Of a DNA stretch of 64,000 bases, positions 32,264-48,392 are shown piece after piece. Position 1 is the first letter of the stretch; the number at the start of each line of letters is the position of its first letter. Made by a program: the position numbers and the translations under genes. The notes under the pieces were generated by a model. It was not told where the DNA came from. It worked only from the letters and a program-made list of their open reading frames with translations, and searched no databases. Source of the DNA: Pseudomonadota bacterium (GTDB lineage Bacteria; Pseudomonadota; Gammaproteobacteria; Steroidobacterales; Steroidobacteraceae); contig JAFEDR010000009.1 in NCBI GenBank assembly GCA_018241525.1, positions 1,116,001 through 1,180,000 of the forward strand. The letters are read 5' to 3'.

Positions 32264-34120
32264 TCAGGCCAGCGCGGGCGCGAGCCGCGCGCGGATCGCC
32301 CGCTCGAGCGACGCACGGCCGAGCCCGGCCTCGGCGAGGGCCTCGTCGCGCGTGGCGTGTTCGGGGAACGTGTCGGGCAGCCCGAGCTGCAGCAGGCCGA
32401 CCGGCAGCGCCTCGGCCGCGAGCCACTCGCCGACCGCGCTGCCGGCACCGCCCGCCACCGCGGCCTCCTCGAGCGTCACCAGCAGCTCGTGGGTTGCGGC
32501 AAGCGACCGCAGCAGCGCCGCGTCGAGCGGCTTCACGAAGCGCATGTTGACGACCGTGGCATCGAGCGCCTCGCCGATCGCGAGCGCGGGCTCGAGCAGC
32601 GTGCCGAAGGCGAGCAGCGCGCAGCGACGGCCGCGGCGGCGCACCTCGGCGCGCCCGATCTCGACGGGCGTCGCCGGCACCGGCCGGGAGGTGCCCGCAC
32701 CGGCGCGCGGGTAGCGCACGACCGCAGGGCCCTCGTGCGCGAGCGCGGCGTCGAGCATCGCGACGAGCTCGCCGCCGTCGCTCGGCGCCATCAGCACCAT
32801 GTTCGGGATGCAGCGCAGGAAGCTCAGGTCGAAGCTGCCGTTGTGGGTGGCGCCGTCCGGGCCGACGAGCCCGGCGCGGTCGACCGCGAACACGACCGGC
32901 AGCTTCTGCAGCGCGACGTCGTGGATCAGCTGGTCGTAGGCGCGCTGCAGGAAGGTCGAGTAGATCGCGACCACCGGCCTCACGCCGGACGCCGCGAGGC
33001 CGGCGGCGAAGGTCACGCAGTGCTGCTCGGCGATGCCGACGTCGTGGTAGCGGTCTGGGAAGCGCTGCGCGAAGGCCACGAGCCCGGACCCCTCGCGCAT
33101 CGCGGGCGTCAGCGCGACGACGCGCGGATCGCGCTCCGCGGCGGCGCACAGCCACTCGCCGAAGACCTGCGTGTAGGTCCGGGCCGGGGGCGCCGCGGGC
33201 GTCGCCGCCGCGGCGGTCACGCCGTGGTAGCGGACCGGGTCGGCCTCCGCCGGCGCGTGGCCCTTGCCCTTGCGCGTCACGACGTGCAGCAGGCGCGGGC
33301 CGCGACTCGCGCGCTGCTGGCGCAGCGCCGCGACCAGCGCGTCGAGGTCGTGGCCGTCGACCGGTCCCGCGTACGCGAAGCCGAGGTCCTCGAAGAAGCC
33401 GCCGTCCGCGGCCGCCGGGCGGCCGCGCCACGAGCGGCGCGCGCCGCGCACGCGCCGCGCGAGCGTCTGCGCGAGCGCGCCGACGTTCGGCGAGATCGAC
33501 ATCTGATTGTCGTTGAGGACCACCAGCAGGTCGGCGCCGGTGGCCCCGGCGTGGTCGAGCGCCTCGAAGGCGAGCCCGGCGGTCAGCGCGCCGTCGCCGA
33601 TGATCGCGACCGCCTGGCGCGGGATCCCCTGGCGCTCGGCGGCAATGGCCATGCCGAGCGCCGCGCTGATCGAGGTGCTCGAGTGGCCGGCGCCGAAGGC
33701 GTCGTACTCGCTCTCGTCGCGCCGCAGGAACCCCGACAGCCCGCCCCGCTGGCGGATCGTCGCGAGCTCGCCGCGCCGGCCGGTCAGCACCTTGTGCGGG
33801 TAGGCCTGGTGGCCGACGTCCCAGACCAGCGGGTCGTGCGGCGTGTCGAAGACGTAGTGGAGCGCGATGGCGAGCTCGACCGTGCCGAGCCCGGCGGCGA
33901 GGTGGCCACCGACCCGCGAGATCGTCTCGATCAGGTGCGCGCGCAGCTCCTGCGCGACCGAAGGCAGCGCGGCCTCCGGCAGCCGGCGCAGGTCCGCCGG
34001 CGAGCCGATACCGGGCAGCAGCGCCGGGCGCACCGGCGTCGCCGTGCCAGGCGTGGCGACGGGCGCGTGCGCGAGGCGCCGCGCGATCGCCGAGGAGATC
34101 ACCGAGTCGAGGGTTGCCAC
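32264..34120 (-). CDS. dxs: 1-deoxy-D-xylulose-5-phosphate synthase
   Basis: A 618-residue thiamine diphosphate enzyme making DXP from pyruvate and glyceraldehyde 3-phosphate, the first step of the MEP isoprenoid pathway. Visible motifs: [25 protein letters not shown] start ([15 protein letters not shown]), [30 protein letters not shown], the ThDP site [38 protein letters not shown] and a transketolase C-terminal domain. GTG 34120 gives the usual N-terminus; it overlaps the end of puhE by 22 bases. As the last gene of the bchF-puh superoperon it would raise precursor supply for phytyl/geranylgeranyl and carotenoid chains when pigment is made. Confidence 0.95.
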   Translation of the reverse strand: MATLDSVISSAIARRLAHAPVATPGTATPVRPALLPGIGSPADLRRLPEAALPSVAQELRAHLIETISRVGGHLAAGLGTVELAIALHYVFDTPHDPLVWDVGHQAYPHKVLTGRRGELATIRQRGGLSGFLRRDESEYDAFGAGHSSTSISAALGMAIAAERQGIPRQAVAIIGDGALTAGLAFEALDHAGATGADLLVVLNDNQMSISPNVGALAQTLARRVRGARRSWRGRPAAADGGFFEDLGFAYAGPVDGHDLDALVAALRQQRASRGPRLLHVVTRKGKGHAPAEADPVRYHGVTAAAATPAAPPARTYTQVFGEWLCAAAERDPRVVALTPAMREGSGLVAFAQRFPDRYHDVGIAEQHCVTFAAGLAASGVRPVVAIYSTFLQRAYDQLIHDVALQKLPVVFAVDRAGLVGPDGATHNGSFDLSFLRCIPNMVLMAPSDGGELVAMLDAALAHEGPAVVRYPRAGAGTSRPVPATPVEIGRAEVRRRGRRCALLAFGTLLEPALAIGEALDATVVNMRFVKPLDAALLRSLAATHELLVTLEEAAVAGGAGSAVGEWLAAEALPVGLLQLGLPDTFPEHATRDEALAEAGLGRASLERAIRARLAPALA

Positions 34121-34947
34121 GGGGAGACCTCGCAGGCCGGATGCTCGCGCGGCGCCGCCGGGTCGCGGCTGCCGGCCGGGCCGCGCGCGGCCCCCGGCTT
34201 CACCCCGAACCACCACAGCGCCTGCGTCGGGAACGGGATCACGAGAAGCCAGTGCTCGAGCACGCCGAGCGCGAGCAGCGCGCCCAGCATCGACCAGCCG
34301 GTCGACTCGAGCGGGCTCGCGGTGGCCGCGGTCGCGAGTCCGTAGCAGTGCGCCGCGACCAGCGTCGGCACGGTGACCGACAGCGGGAACAGGAGGTTCA
34401 TCGGCCGGCGCCGGAAGAAGCTCTTGAGGTACGCGAGGTGCGGCGGCAGGAACTCGTCACCCGGGTTGCGCACGCCGAAGTGCAGATTGAGCTTGGCGCT
34501 CGTGCGCATCGCCCAGAGCGCCACATAGGCGTAGGCGCCGTAGGGATTCGGCTGGCCCCAGTCGAGCGCGACCACCAGCGCCGCGCCGAGCGCGAGCAGC
34601 ACCTCGTGGTACGCGATCGCCTCGATCGCATGCCAGACGTGCCCGGCCCCGCCGCAGTCCCGCGGGCACGCCTCGCGGCGCGGCCCGGTCACGACGCCGA
34701 GCAGGAAGGTGAGCTCCACCCAGCCCCACACGAGCAGCGCCCCGGCGACCGAGCCGATCGCGGCCGCAGCGCCGGCGGCCTCGCGCTCCGCATGGACCAG
34801 CCAGGCGCCGCCCGCCCCCACCAGCGTCGCCGCCGCGAGCGTGAGGCGGAACGTCCGTGGCGGCAGGCCATCGAGCACCAGCAACAGGCCCGTCAGCGTC
34901 CACCAGAGGACGGCGGCGAGGCAGGTGCCGAGGGCGATGCCCGACAT
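34099..34947 (-). CDS. puhE: photosynthetic complex assembly protein PuhE
   Basis: A 282-residue membrane protein with about seven helices ([60 protein letters not shown] and others). The phrases [31 protein letters not shown] and [16 protein letters not shown] are typical of PuhE (DUF3623), which sits next to puhABC and acsF in purple bacteria and helps reaction-centre assembly or pigment synthesis; its exact action is not known. ATG 34947 is chosen; the open frame upstream of it overlaps acsF and is spurious. Confidence 0.92.
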   Translation of the reverse strand: MSGIALGTCLAAVLWWTLTGLLLVLDGLPPRTFRLTLAAATLVGAGGAWLVHAEREAAGAAAAIGSVAGALLVWGWVELTFLLGVVTGPRREACPRDCGGAGHVWHAIEAIAYHEVLLALGAALVVALDWGQPNPYGAYAYVALWAMRTSAKLNLHFGVRNPGDEFLPPHLAYLKSFFRRRPMNLLFPLSVTVPTLVAAHCYGLATAATASPLESTGWSMLGALLALGVLEHWLLVIPFPTQALWWFGVKPGAARGPAGSRDPAAPREHPACEVSPWQPSTR

Positions 34948-34961
34948 TCCGGTGCGTTCCG

Positions 34962-36026
34962 CTACCAGGCCGGCGCGCAGCGCACGTCGGCGGGCGGCTC
35001 GTTCGGCAGCGAGCGCAGGCAGTAGAGCCGCACGAAGGTCGCCGCCATCGCCGCCCCGAGGCCGATCCGCACGAGCGCGCCGCCGAGGCCGCCGCGCGCG
35101 GCGGCGGCAGCCGAGGCCGCCGACCAGCGCGCGAGCCGCTCGAGGCCGCGCCGGAACGCGGGACGGTCGAGGTCGAGGACCAGCGGGAACACCTGCCGCG
35201 AGATCTCGGAGGTGATCCGCAGCACCGCGCGGTCGTACTCGGTCGGGTCGAGGCCGAGCGCGGCGTGCAGTGCCGGGCGCGCGTGGTCGCGCACGTACAT
35301 CGTCGCGAACACCGCCAGCAGGAAGAACTTGATCCACAGGCGGTTGTGCCCGCGCAGCAGTCGCGGCTGGGCCCGCATCAGCAGCGCGAACGACTCGCCG
35401 TGCCGGAACTCGTCGTTGCACCAGCGCTCGAACCACTTGAAGATCGGGTGGAAGCGCAGCTCCGGGCGCCGCTCCAGCTGGCGGAAGATCGAGATGTAGC
35501 GCGCGTAGCCGATCTTCTCCGAGAGGTAGGTCGCGTAGTAGATGAACTTCGGCCGGAAGAAGGTGTAGCGCTTCTCGCGGCGCAGCTGCCCGAGGTCGAC
35601 GCCGAGGCCGAAGTCCTTCAGCGCCTGGTTGATGAAACCCGCATGGCGCGCCTCGTCGCGCGCCATGTAGCCCATCAGGTCGCGGATCCGCGGGTTGCGG
35701 GCCTGGCGCTTGATGTCGCTGTAGAGGACGCAACCCGAGAACTCCGCCGTCACCGAGCTGATCAGGAAGTCGAGGAACTCGCGGCGCAGCTCCGGGTCGA
35801 GCGTGCGGATCTCGCGCGAGAAGTCCGCCGGCCGCTCGAAGTGCTCGCGGTTCACGTCGAGCGCGAACTCCGCGAGCAGCGCATCGAACTCGGCCGCGAC
35901 CGGCGCGAGGTCGATCGCGTCGATCGCGGCGCAGTCGGTGCGGTAGAACCGGGGCGTCAGCAGCGTGTTGGCCTCGGCGAGGCGCTTCGCATCGGCGGGG
36001 CTGTCGATCGACACGATCGCGTTCAT
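34962..36026 (-). CDS. acsF: oxygen-dependent Mg-protoporphyrin IX monomethyl ester cyclase
   Basis: A 354-residue di-iron enzyme that forms the isocyclic E ring of bacteriochlorophyll using O2. The two iron-binding clusters are visible: a Glu-rich helix with [12 protein letters not shown] and the later [16 protein letters not shown], in each case E-x-x-[23 protein letters not shown] is also characteristic. Oxygen-dependent cyclase with no anaerobic bchE in this window fits synthesis under air. It overlaps puhC by four bases (ATGA) and is followed 14 bases later by puhE. Confidence 0.96.
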   Translation of the reverse strand: MNAIVSIDSPADAKRLAEANTLLTPRFYRTDCAAIDAIDLAPVAAEFDALLAEFALDVNREHFERPADFSREIRTLDPELRREFLDFLISSVTAEFSGCVLYSDIKRQARNPRIRDLMGYMARDEARHAGFINQALKDFGLGVDLGQLRREKRYTFFRPKFIYYATYLSEKIGYARYISIFRQLERRPELRFHPIFKWFERWCNDEFRHGESFALLMRAQPRLLRGHNRLWIKFFLLAVFATMYVRDHARPALHAALGLDPTEYDRAVLRITSEISRQVFPLVLDLDRPAFRRGLERLARWSAASAAAAARGGLGGALVRIGLGAAMAATFVRLYCLRSLPNEPPADVRCAPAW

Positions 36027-36511
36027 GGCAGGCTCCCTGCGCCCGCGCTCGCGCCCGTTCCGCCGGTCGGCGGGGCGAGCAGCAGGCGGGCGAAGACCAA
36101 GGCATTGGTGGGACCGAAGACGTCGAGGTCGACCTTGCGGCCGGTCGACGGGTCATCGAGGGTCAGGCGCCCGTCGGCGTGGCGGGCGAGCGTGAACGGC
36201 AGGCTGCGGTCGCGTCCCTCGCGCAGCCGCTCGCGGGCGAAGCCGCGCAGCAGGCCGCGCGCGAAGCCGTTCGTGCCGGGCGCGAGACGGGCGAGCGGCG
36301 CGGCGCCGCCCTCGAGGACCTCGACCGAGCCGTCGGCACCGTCGAGGAAGCGCAGCTCACGGGCGGTGACGATGCGCGAGTCGTCGAAGCCGACCCGGCC
36401 GACGCCGGTCAGCCGGCCGAGGCTCGCCAGCAGGATCGCGCCGACGATCATCGCCGCGGCGCCGAGCAGCAGCGCCGGGGGGATGATCTCGCTGTGGGGA
36501 TGGTCGTGCAT
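36023..36511 (-). CDS. puhC: photosynthetic complex assembly protein PuhC
   Basis: A 162-residue protein with one N-terminal membrane helix ([23 protein letters not shown]) and a periplasmic or cytoplasmic beta-rich domain: [19 protein letters not shown], then [18 protein letters not shown] and [39 protein letters not shown], a strong PuhC signature. PuhC supports LH1/reaction-centre core assembly. ATG 36511 precedes the His-rich MHDHPHSE start. It overlaps acsF by four bases. Confidence 0.92.
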   Translation of the reverse strand: MHDHPHSEIIPPALLLGAAAMIVGAILLASLGRLTGVGRVGFDDSRIVTARELRFLDGADGSVEVLEGGAAPLARLAPGTNGFARGLLRGFARERLREGRDRSLPFTLARHADGRLTLDDPSTGRKVDLDVFGPTNALVFARLLLAPPTGGTGASAGAGSLP

Positions 36512-36519
36512 GCGCGGCC

Positions 36520-37179
36520 TCAGGCAGTAGTGAGCCCGAACGCGCCGGGGACGGCGGCGGGGCCGGTCGACTCGCTGGCGGCGGACGACTCGCGGACCGA
36601 GAGCGTCGCCGACAGTGCCCCGGCCAGCAGGCCGGCAAGCCGCGGCGCATCGGGCAGGTCGCGCAACAGCGGCTCCGGGTGCGCGAGGCGCGAGGGCCGC
36701 ACAAACGGCCAGTTCAGCAGGTAGCCGACGCGCTCGGCCGGCGGCAGGCGCAGCGCGATGCTGCCCGTGCCGTCGCGGTGCTGCGCGAGATCCGCCGATT
36801 CGAGCGTGCGCAGCGGCAGGTTCAGCGTCATCGACAGTGCGACCCCGTGGCGCAGCAGCACCCGCCGGCTGGTCAGCGTGAACAGCGCCGCGCGGGCGCT
36901 CAGGTACGCGAGCAGCGCGATGAGGCCGATCGCGGTCAGCGCGAGCAGTGCGGCGGTCGCGGTGCCGCGTGCCGCGGTGGCGGTGCTCGCAGCCGGGTCG
37001 GTCGCCAGCTCGATCCCCCGCACCGCGACCATCAGCGCGAGGTACGCCGAGACCTTGCGCAGGTGGTAGCCGTGCACGGCGAGGGACTGCCAGCGCGGCC
37101 GGCCCTGCCACAGCACCCGCTCGCCCGGCGGCAGGGGCTGCGGCAGGTCGAGGTCCGCGAGGTTCTCGTCGCGGCTCAC
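36520..37179 (-). CDS. puhB: photosynthetic complex assembly protein PuhB
   Basis: A 219-residue protein with three membrane segments and the PuhB phrases PLPPGERVLWQGRPRWQSLAVHGYHLRKVSAYLALM, TLTSRRVLLRHGVALSMTLNLPLRTLESADL and RVGYLLNWPFVRPSRLAHPEPLLRDLPD. PuhB is a membrane factor that assists reaction-centre H and core assembly. The start GTG 37179 overlaps the puhA stop (GTGA); a GTG two codons earlier is possible. It is followed by puhC after eight bases. Confidence 0.93.
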   Translation of the reverse strand: MSRDENLADLDLPQPLPPGERVLWQGRPRWQSLAVHGYHLRKVSAYLALMVAVRGIELATDPAASTATAARGTATAALLALTAIGLIALLAYLSARAALFTLTSRRVLLRHGVALSMTLNLPLRTLESADLAQHRDGTGSIALRLPPAERVGYLLNWPFVRPSRLAHPEPLLRDLPDAPRLAGLLAGALSATLSVRESSAASESTGPAAVPGAFGLTTA

Positions 37180-37952
37180 AGCCACGGCTCCGCGCGGCTT
37201 GGCTCGGCGTAGAGCGTGCCGGCCGCGTAGTACGCGCAGACCTGCTCCTCCTCGAGGCGCGTGATGCGGTCCGGCCGTGCGGTCTGCGGCACCCCGGCGA
37301 AGTGCCGGCCGAGCACCGCGCGGACCGTGACCCGGCCGCGGTCGGCGTCGATGCGGGCGAGCGCCATGGGCAGCAGCACGCTGCGGCCCTGCGCGTCGAC
37401 CTCGAGGTAGCGCACCTGAGGCTCGGCGAGGTCGATCCAGAGGTCCTTCACCGTGCCGCCACGCGCGCCGTCGGCACCGTGCACCGCCATGCCGCGCGGA
37501 TCGGTGCCGGGGGTGGCGACCGAGAAGCCGCTCGCGCCGCGCAGCGGCACGATCCGCGGATGCCCGTCGAGCGTGAGGTCGGGGGCATCGGCGCGCTTCG
37601 GGTAGGCGCCGGGGCCGGCGGCCGCGCGCATCGGGTCGCCGACCGGCTCGGCGGGCGAGCTCGCGCCGCTGCCGAGCGAGCGCAGCGACGCCGGGACGGA
37701 GCCGCGGTCGGGCCCGGGGGCCGTGACGGTCGTGCCGTCGGCGAGCCGGAACGTCTTCGGCGGCGGCGGTGCCGGGAAGCCGATGACCTTGACGCGCCCG
37801 CCCGAGCGCACCGTACGCGAGGACTCGAGCGGGTAGCCCTCGCGCTTGTCCTCGCGGCGCAGGTAGTACACGAGCGCGGCGAAGAAGATCCAGAACGTGT
37901 AGAGCACGAGCTGGGCGACGTCGATGTGAGGCGTGATGGCGCCGGTGGTCAT
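37176..37952 (-). CDS. puhA: photosynthetic reaction centre H subunit
   Basis: A 258-residue protein with the single N-terminal membrane helix (VAQLVLYTFWIFFAALVYYLRREDKREGYPLE) and the cytoplasmic PRC-barrel domain: HPRIVPLR, GTVKDLWIDLAEPQVRYLEVD and ITRLEEEQVCAYYAAGTLYA. The H subunit caps L and M on the cytoplasmic side and guides protons to QB. Length is normal for the family. It sits two bases after the lhaA stop and overlaps puhB by four bases. Confidence 0.96.
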   Translation of the reverse strand: MTTGAITPHIDVAQLVLYTFWIFFAALVYYLRREDKREGYPLESSRTVRSGGRVKVIGFPAPPPPKTFRLADGTTVTAPGPDRGSVPASLRSLGSGASSPAEPVGDPMRAAAGPGAYPKRADAPDLTLDGHPRIVPLRGASGFSVATPGTDPRGMAVHGADGARGGTVKDLWIDLAEPQVRYLEVDAQGRSVLLPMALARIDADRGRVTVRAVLGRHFAGVPQTARPDRITRLEEEQVCAYYAAGTLYAEPSRAEPWL

Positions 37953-37954
37953 GG

Positions 37955-39394
37955 CTAGCTCTCCAGCGGTGGCGGGTCGGACGCGAGCAGCGGCGGGATC
38001 GGCCCCGGCTCGCGTCCACGGTCGAAGCGGGATCTCAGGCGGACGAGCGGGCCCACCGCCGCGAGGGTCGCGAACAGCAGCCCGATCTCGAGGTGGTAGA
38101 CGACGCAGTATCCGGTGCTCGGGTCGGCGAGCGCGGGGCCGAGCAGCCCATGGCTCGCGGCGCTGCCGACGAGGTCGCGGAGCGCGCCGCCGAGCGCGAT
38201 TGCGATGCCGGCGGCGGCCGCCTGCATCGCGCCCCAGGCGCCGAGCGCGAGGCCCGCCGCCTGCGGATGCGGCGCCTCCATGGCGCGGGCGAGCGTGCCG
38301 GCGGCAAAGAGCCCGGCACCGAAGCCGTTGCAGGCGGTGCCGAGCCGGAACAGGAGCGCCGAGCCGAGCGGCGCCGCGAAGATGATCGCCGCGAAGCCGG
38401 CGACGCCGCACAGCGCCCCCGTGGCCGCGAGGCGGCAGCCCTCGCCCGCGCGCAGCGTCGCCGCGGCGACCGCGAAGGCGGCCAGCATGCCGGCGGCCAG
38501 GATCGCGGTCAGCGAGGTCGTCTCGCCGACGCTGAGGCCGAGCACCTGGCCGCCATAGGGCTCGAGCACGATGTCCTGCATGTTGAAGGCCGCGGTGCCG
38601 AGCGCGACCACCCAGAGGAAGCGCCGCGCGCCGGCGGTCGAGATGTAGGCGCGCCAGCCGTCGGTGAAATTGGTCGCCGCGGACGCGATCGCCGCGGCGC
38701 TGCCGCGCGCCTCCTGTTTCCAGAGCGCGACGCCGTTCAGCAGCAGCGTGACGACCGCCACCGACTGGATGACCTGGATCAGGCGCATCTCGTCGAAGCG
38801 CACCAGCAGTCGGCCGAGCGTGAGGCCCGAGACGAGCATGCCGAGCAGCAGCATCCCGTACATCAGCGCGACGACGCGCGGCCGGTCGGCCTCGGGCGCA
38901 AGGTCGGTGGCGAGCGCGAGACCGGCCGTCTGGGTGGTCTGCAGGCCGGCCCCGGTCAGCAGGAACGCGAGCGCCGCAGCGAACTCGCCCACCCAAGGCT
39001 TCGCGTGCGAGTCGCCGGACAGCAGGATCAGCGCGAACGGCATGATCGCGAGGCCGCCGAACTGCAGCAGCGTGCCGAACCAGAGGTAGGGCACCCGGCG
39101 CCAGCCGAGCGCGGAGCGGTGCGTGTCCGAGCGAAAGCCCACCAGCGTGCGGAACGGCGCGAACACCAGCGGCAGCGCCACCATCAGCGACACGAGCCAG
39201 GCCGGGATGCCGAGCTCGACGATCAGCACGCGGTTGAGCGTGCCGATCAGCAGCACCATCGCCATCCCGACCGAGACCTGGAACAGCGCGAGCCGCAGCA
39301 GCCGCGGCAGCGGCAGGCCCGCCGTCGCCACCTCCGCGAACGGCAGCAGCCGCGTGCTGACCCGGGCCCAGACGCTGGCGAGGCCTCGGCTCAT
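37955..39394 (-). CDS. lhaA: LhaA/PucC-family light-harvesting assembly transporter
   Basis: A 479-residue protein with about twelve membrane helices, of the bacteriochlorophyll-delivery branch of the major facilitator superfamily. Phrases RLALFQVSVGMAMVLLIGTLNRVLIVELGIPA, FRTLVGFRSDTHRSALGWRRVPYLWFGTLLQFGGLAIMPFALILLSGD and TQTAGLALATDLAPEADRPRVVALMYGMLL are diagnostic. It sits directly upstream of puhA, the position of lhaA, and is thought to help insert LH1 subunits or pigments. It overlaps bchM by four bases. Confidence 0.95.
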   Translation of the reverse strand: MSRGLASVWARVSTRLLPFAEVATAGLPLPRLLRLALFQVSVGMAMVLLIGTLNRVLIVELGIPAWLVSLMVALPLVFAPFRTLVGFRSDTHRSALGWRRVPYLWFGTLLQFGGLAIMPFALILLSGDSHAKPWVGEFAAALAFLLTGAGLQTTQTAGLALATDLAPEADRPRVVALMYGMLLLGMLVSGLTLGRLLVRFDEMRLIQVIQSVAVVTLLLNGVALWKQEARGSAAAIASAATNFTDGWRAYISTAGARRFLWVVALGTAAFNMQDIVLEPYGGQVLGLSVGETTSLTAILAAGMLAAFAVAAATLRAGEGCRLAATGALCGVAGFAAIIFAAPLGSALLFRLGTACNGFGAGLFAAGTLARAMEAPHPQAAGLALGAWGAMQAAAAGIAIALGGALRDLVGSAASHGLLGPALADPSTGYCVVYHLEIGLLFATLAAVGPLVRLRSRFDRGREPGPIPPLLASDPPPLES

Positions 39395-40098
39395 GCGGGA
39401 TCCGTGGACACGATCTCGAGCGCCTGCGAGGTGTAGAAGCCGCGCGACACCCGCTCGGTCCGCTGCGCCTGCCAGCCGATCAGGTCGGGCTCGCCGGCGA
39501 GCCGCCGCAGCAGCTGCCGCTCGCCGACCGGCACGATCGCGGGTGCCCGCTCGCTGCGCGGGAAGCAGCGCCCGACCGCGTGCATCGTCGCGAGCAGCGG
39601 TGTCGACGGCGCGAAGGTGGCGAGCACCGAGCGCGTGGCGCGGCGCGACAGCGCGACCAGTGCCGCGACCACGTCGGCGGTGCCGTAATGGATCAGCGAG
39701 TCCATGGCCACGACGTGGTCGAAGCGGCCGTCGCGCTGTTCGAGCATGTCGCCGACGCGGAACTCGATCGAGCCCGGTCCCGGCAGGCGGGGTGCCCGCT
39801 CGCGCGCGAGACCGACCAGGGTCGGCGACAGGTCGACCGCCACCACCGTCGCGCCACGGCGCGCGGCCTCGGTAGCGAAGGCGCCGGTGCCGCAGCCGGC
39901 GTCGAGGATCCGCCGTCCCGTGAGGTCCGCGGGCAGCCAGCCGAGCAGCGTCGCGCGCATCGTGTCGCGACCCGCGCGTACCGTCGCGCGGATGCGCCCG
40001 ACCGGGGCGTCCGAAGTCAGGCGCCGCCAGGCGTCGGCCGCGGTGCGGTCGAAGTAGTGCTCGATCTGCTCGCGGCGGTCCAGGTAGGAGGCAGCCAT
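39391..40098 (-). CDS. bchM: Mg-protoporphyrin IX O-methyltransferase
   Basis: A 235-residue S-adenosylmethionine enzyme that methylates the 13-propionate of Mg-protoporphyrin. The SAM site ILDAGCGTGAFATEAARRG and the acidic end VVAVDLS are clear, as are DHVVAMDSLIHYG and the C-terminal SRGFYTSQALEIV. The N-terminal YFDRTAADAWRRLTSD is typical of BchM. It starts two bases after the bchL stop. Its product is the substrate of AcsF encoded downstream. Confidence 0.95.
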   Translation of the reverse strand: MAASYLDRREQIEHYFDRTAADAWRRLTSDAPVGRIRATVRAGRDTMRATLLGWLPADLTGRRILDAGCGTGAFATEAARRGATVVAVDLSPTLVGLARERAPRLPGPGSIEFRVGDMLEQRDGRFDHVVAMDSLIHYGTADVVAALVALSRRATRSVLATFAPSTPLLATMHAVGRCFPRSERAPAIVPVGERQLLRRLAGEPDLIGWQAQRTERVSRGFYTSQALEIVSTDPA

Positions 40099-40100
40099 GG

Positions 40101-44741
<4,641 letters not shown>

Positions 44742-44770
<29 letters not shown>

Positions 44771-46352
44771 ACAGTGTCCCCAGCGTGATGGCGGCGAGTT
44801 GGCGCTCGGCGGCGAAGCGCTCGGTGTTGCGTCGTGCCTTGCCGCGCACGAAGAACGGGATCTTGAGGAGTTCGCGCTCGGCCTCGGCCTCCCAGCGAGG
44901 CCCGCCCGCGACGGCGGCTGCCGCGGTCAGGGTCGGGGCTTCCGGTGCGGTCGCCGGTTGCGCGGCCGTGGCGGTGGCGGCGGTCGTGGCCGTCACGGCA
45001 GCGACCGCGGGCGTGGCCGCAGCGCCGAGGTGCGAGGGCACGGCGCCATCGCGGAACTCGAAGTCCTCGCGGAACATGCCGAGCAGGTGCTCCTCGAGGC
45101 CCATCATCAGCGGGTGCACCCAGGTGTCGAAAAGGACGTTGGCGCCCTCCTCGCCCATCTGCGGCGAGTAGCGGGCCGGGTAGTCCTGCACGTGCACCGG
45201 CGCTGAGATCACCGCGCACGGGATGCCGTGGCGCTTGGCCACGTGCCTTTCCATCTGCGTGCCAAGCACGAGCTCGGGCTGCAGCTGGGTGATGCGCTCC
45301 TCGACGTCCAGGTAGTCGTCCGTGACCAGCGCCTCGACGCCGTGCGCCTCGGCCATCGCACGCACTTCGCGCGCGAACTCCCGGCTGTACGTTCCGAGGC
45401 CGGCGAGCGTGAGCCCGAGCTCGCGGGTGGCGATGCGCGCGGCGGCGAGCACGTGGGTCGCGTCGCCGAAGATGAACACCCGCTTGCCCGTCAGATACGT
45501 CGAGTCGACTGAGCGCGAGTACCACGGCAGGCGCGTCTCGAGCTGCGCGAGCGCCTCGTCCGGATCCCGGCCGATCAGCGCGGCGACCTCGCGGACGAAG
45601 TCGCGCGTCGCACCGACCCCGATCGGCACCGTCGCGACCTTCGGCTGGCCGAGCGTTCGCTCGAGCCAGAGCGCCGCGGGTCCGGCGATCTCGGGATAGA
45701 GCACGACGTTGAAGTCCGCCTCGCCGAGGCGGCGCAGGTCCGCGGGCGTGGCGTCGAGCGGCGCGGCGACGTTGACGTCGACGCCCAGCCGGGCCAGCAG
45801 CCGGCGGATCTCGACGACGTCGTCGCGGTGACGGAAGCCGAGCGCGGTCGCGCCGAGCAGGTTGCAGGAGGGACGCGCCTTCGGCGCGCGCGGCGGATCG
45901 CCGGCGGCGGGCACAGGGACGAGCGCGCGCACCAGACGGTAGAACGTCTCGGCCGCGCCCCAGTTTTCCTTCTTTTGGTACGAGGGGAGCTCGAGCGCGA
46001 TCACCGGCACAGGCAGGTCGAGGGCGCGCGAGAGCCCGCCCGGGTCATCCTGCAGGAGCTCGGCGGTGCAGGACGCGCCCACCAGCATCAGCTCCGGGCG
46101 GAAGCGCTCGTAGGCGCTGCGCACCGCCGTCTGGAACAGCTGCGCGGTGTCGCCGCCGAGGTCGCGGGCCTGGAAGGTGGTGTAGGTGACCGGCGGGCGG
46201 CGGTCGCGCCGCTCGATCATCGTGAACAGCAGGTCGGCGTAGGTGTCGCCCTGAGGCGCATGCAGCACGTAGTGGACGCCGTGCATCGCCGTCGCGATCC
46301 GCATCGCGCCGACGTGCGGCGGGCCCTCGTACGTCCAGACGGTGAGCTGCAT
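44742..46352 (-). CDS. bchB: dark protochlorophyllide reductase subunit B
   Basis: A 536-residue subunit of the BchN/BchB catalytic component. Asp36 (QGDTYADLL) matches the aspartate that supplies the fourth ligand to the NB cluster. Other marks are [74 protein letters not shown] and the C-terminal domain [21 protein letters not shown]. Between the catalytic part and that C-terminal domain lies an Ala/Thr-rich, low-complexity linker of about 45 residues that looks longer than usual. Five bases separate it from bchN. Confidence 0.96.
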
Positions 46353-46357
46353 GGCGG

Positions 46358-48183
<1,826 letters not shown>

Positions 48184-48230
48184 GTACTCCCCCCGACCTG
48201 GGTTCAACCCTATTCCGGGGGAATGCCGAG

Positions 48231-48264
48231 TGTCAACTCAGATAGACGTCCGCGTAACTTGACA
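48231..48264. promoter_or_regulatory. palindromic operator between bchF and ppaA, probable PpsR site
   Basis: TGTCAA (48231-48236) and TTGACA (48259-48264) form perfect half-sites around a 22-base centre; within each 17-base half, twelve or so positions are symmetric and the centre is GACGTC. Each arm, read inward, gives TGT-N12-ACG, one base from the PpsR/CrtJ consensus TGT-N12-ACA. TTGACA on the minus strand could also be the bchF -35, with AATAGG (48214-48209) as a poor -10 after 16 bases. Confidence 0.55.
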
Positions 48265-48392
48265 AGCCAGCGCGAGGGGAACACCGTGCGATCCGACCGG
48301 CCAGCCGCTGCCGCTCCGTTCCCGAGGACGGGGACGCGCGGCGCGACGGGCCCGGGGACGACACGCGGTACGACCACGCAGGGGAGAGGTCG

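Noticed and set aside
32357..34345. 662-codon open frame opposite dxs
   Set aside because: It is antisense to a well-conserved enzyme and has no recognisable family.
34948..36156. Long N-terminal extension of puhE
   Set aside because: The extension is acsF read in another frame; puhE starts naturally at 34947 with its first membrane helix.
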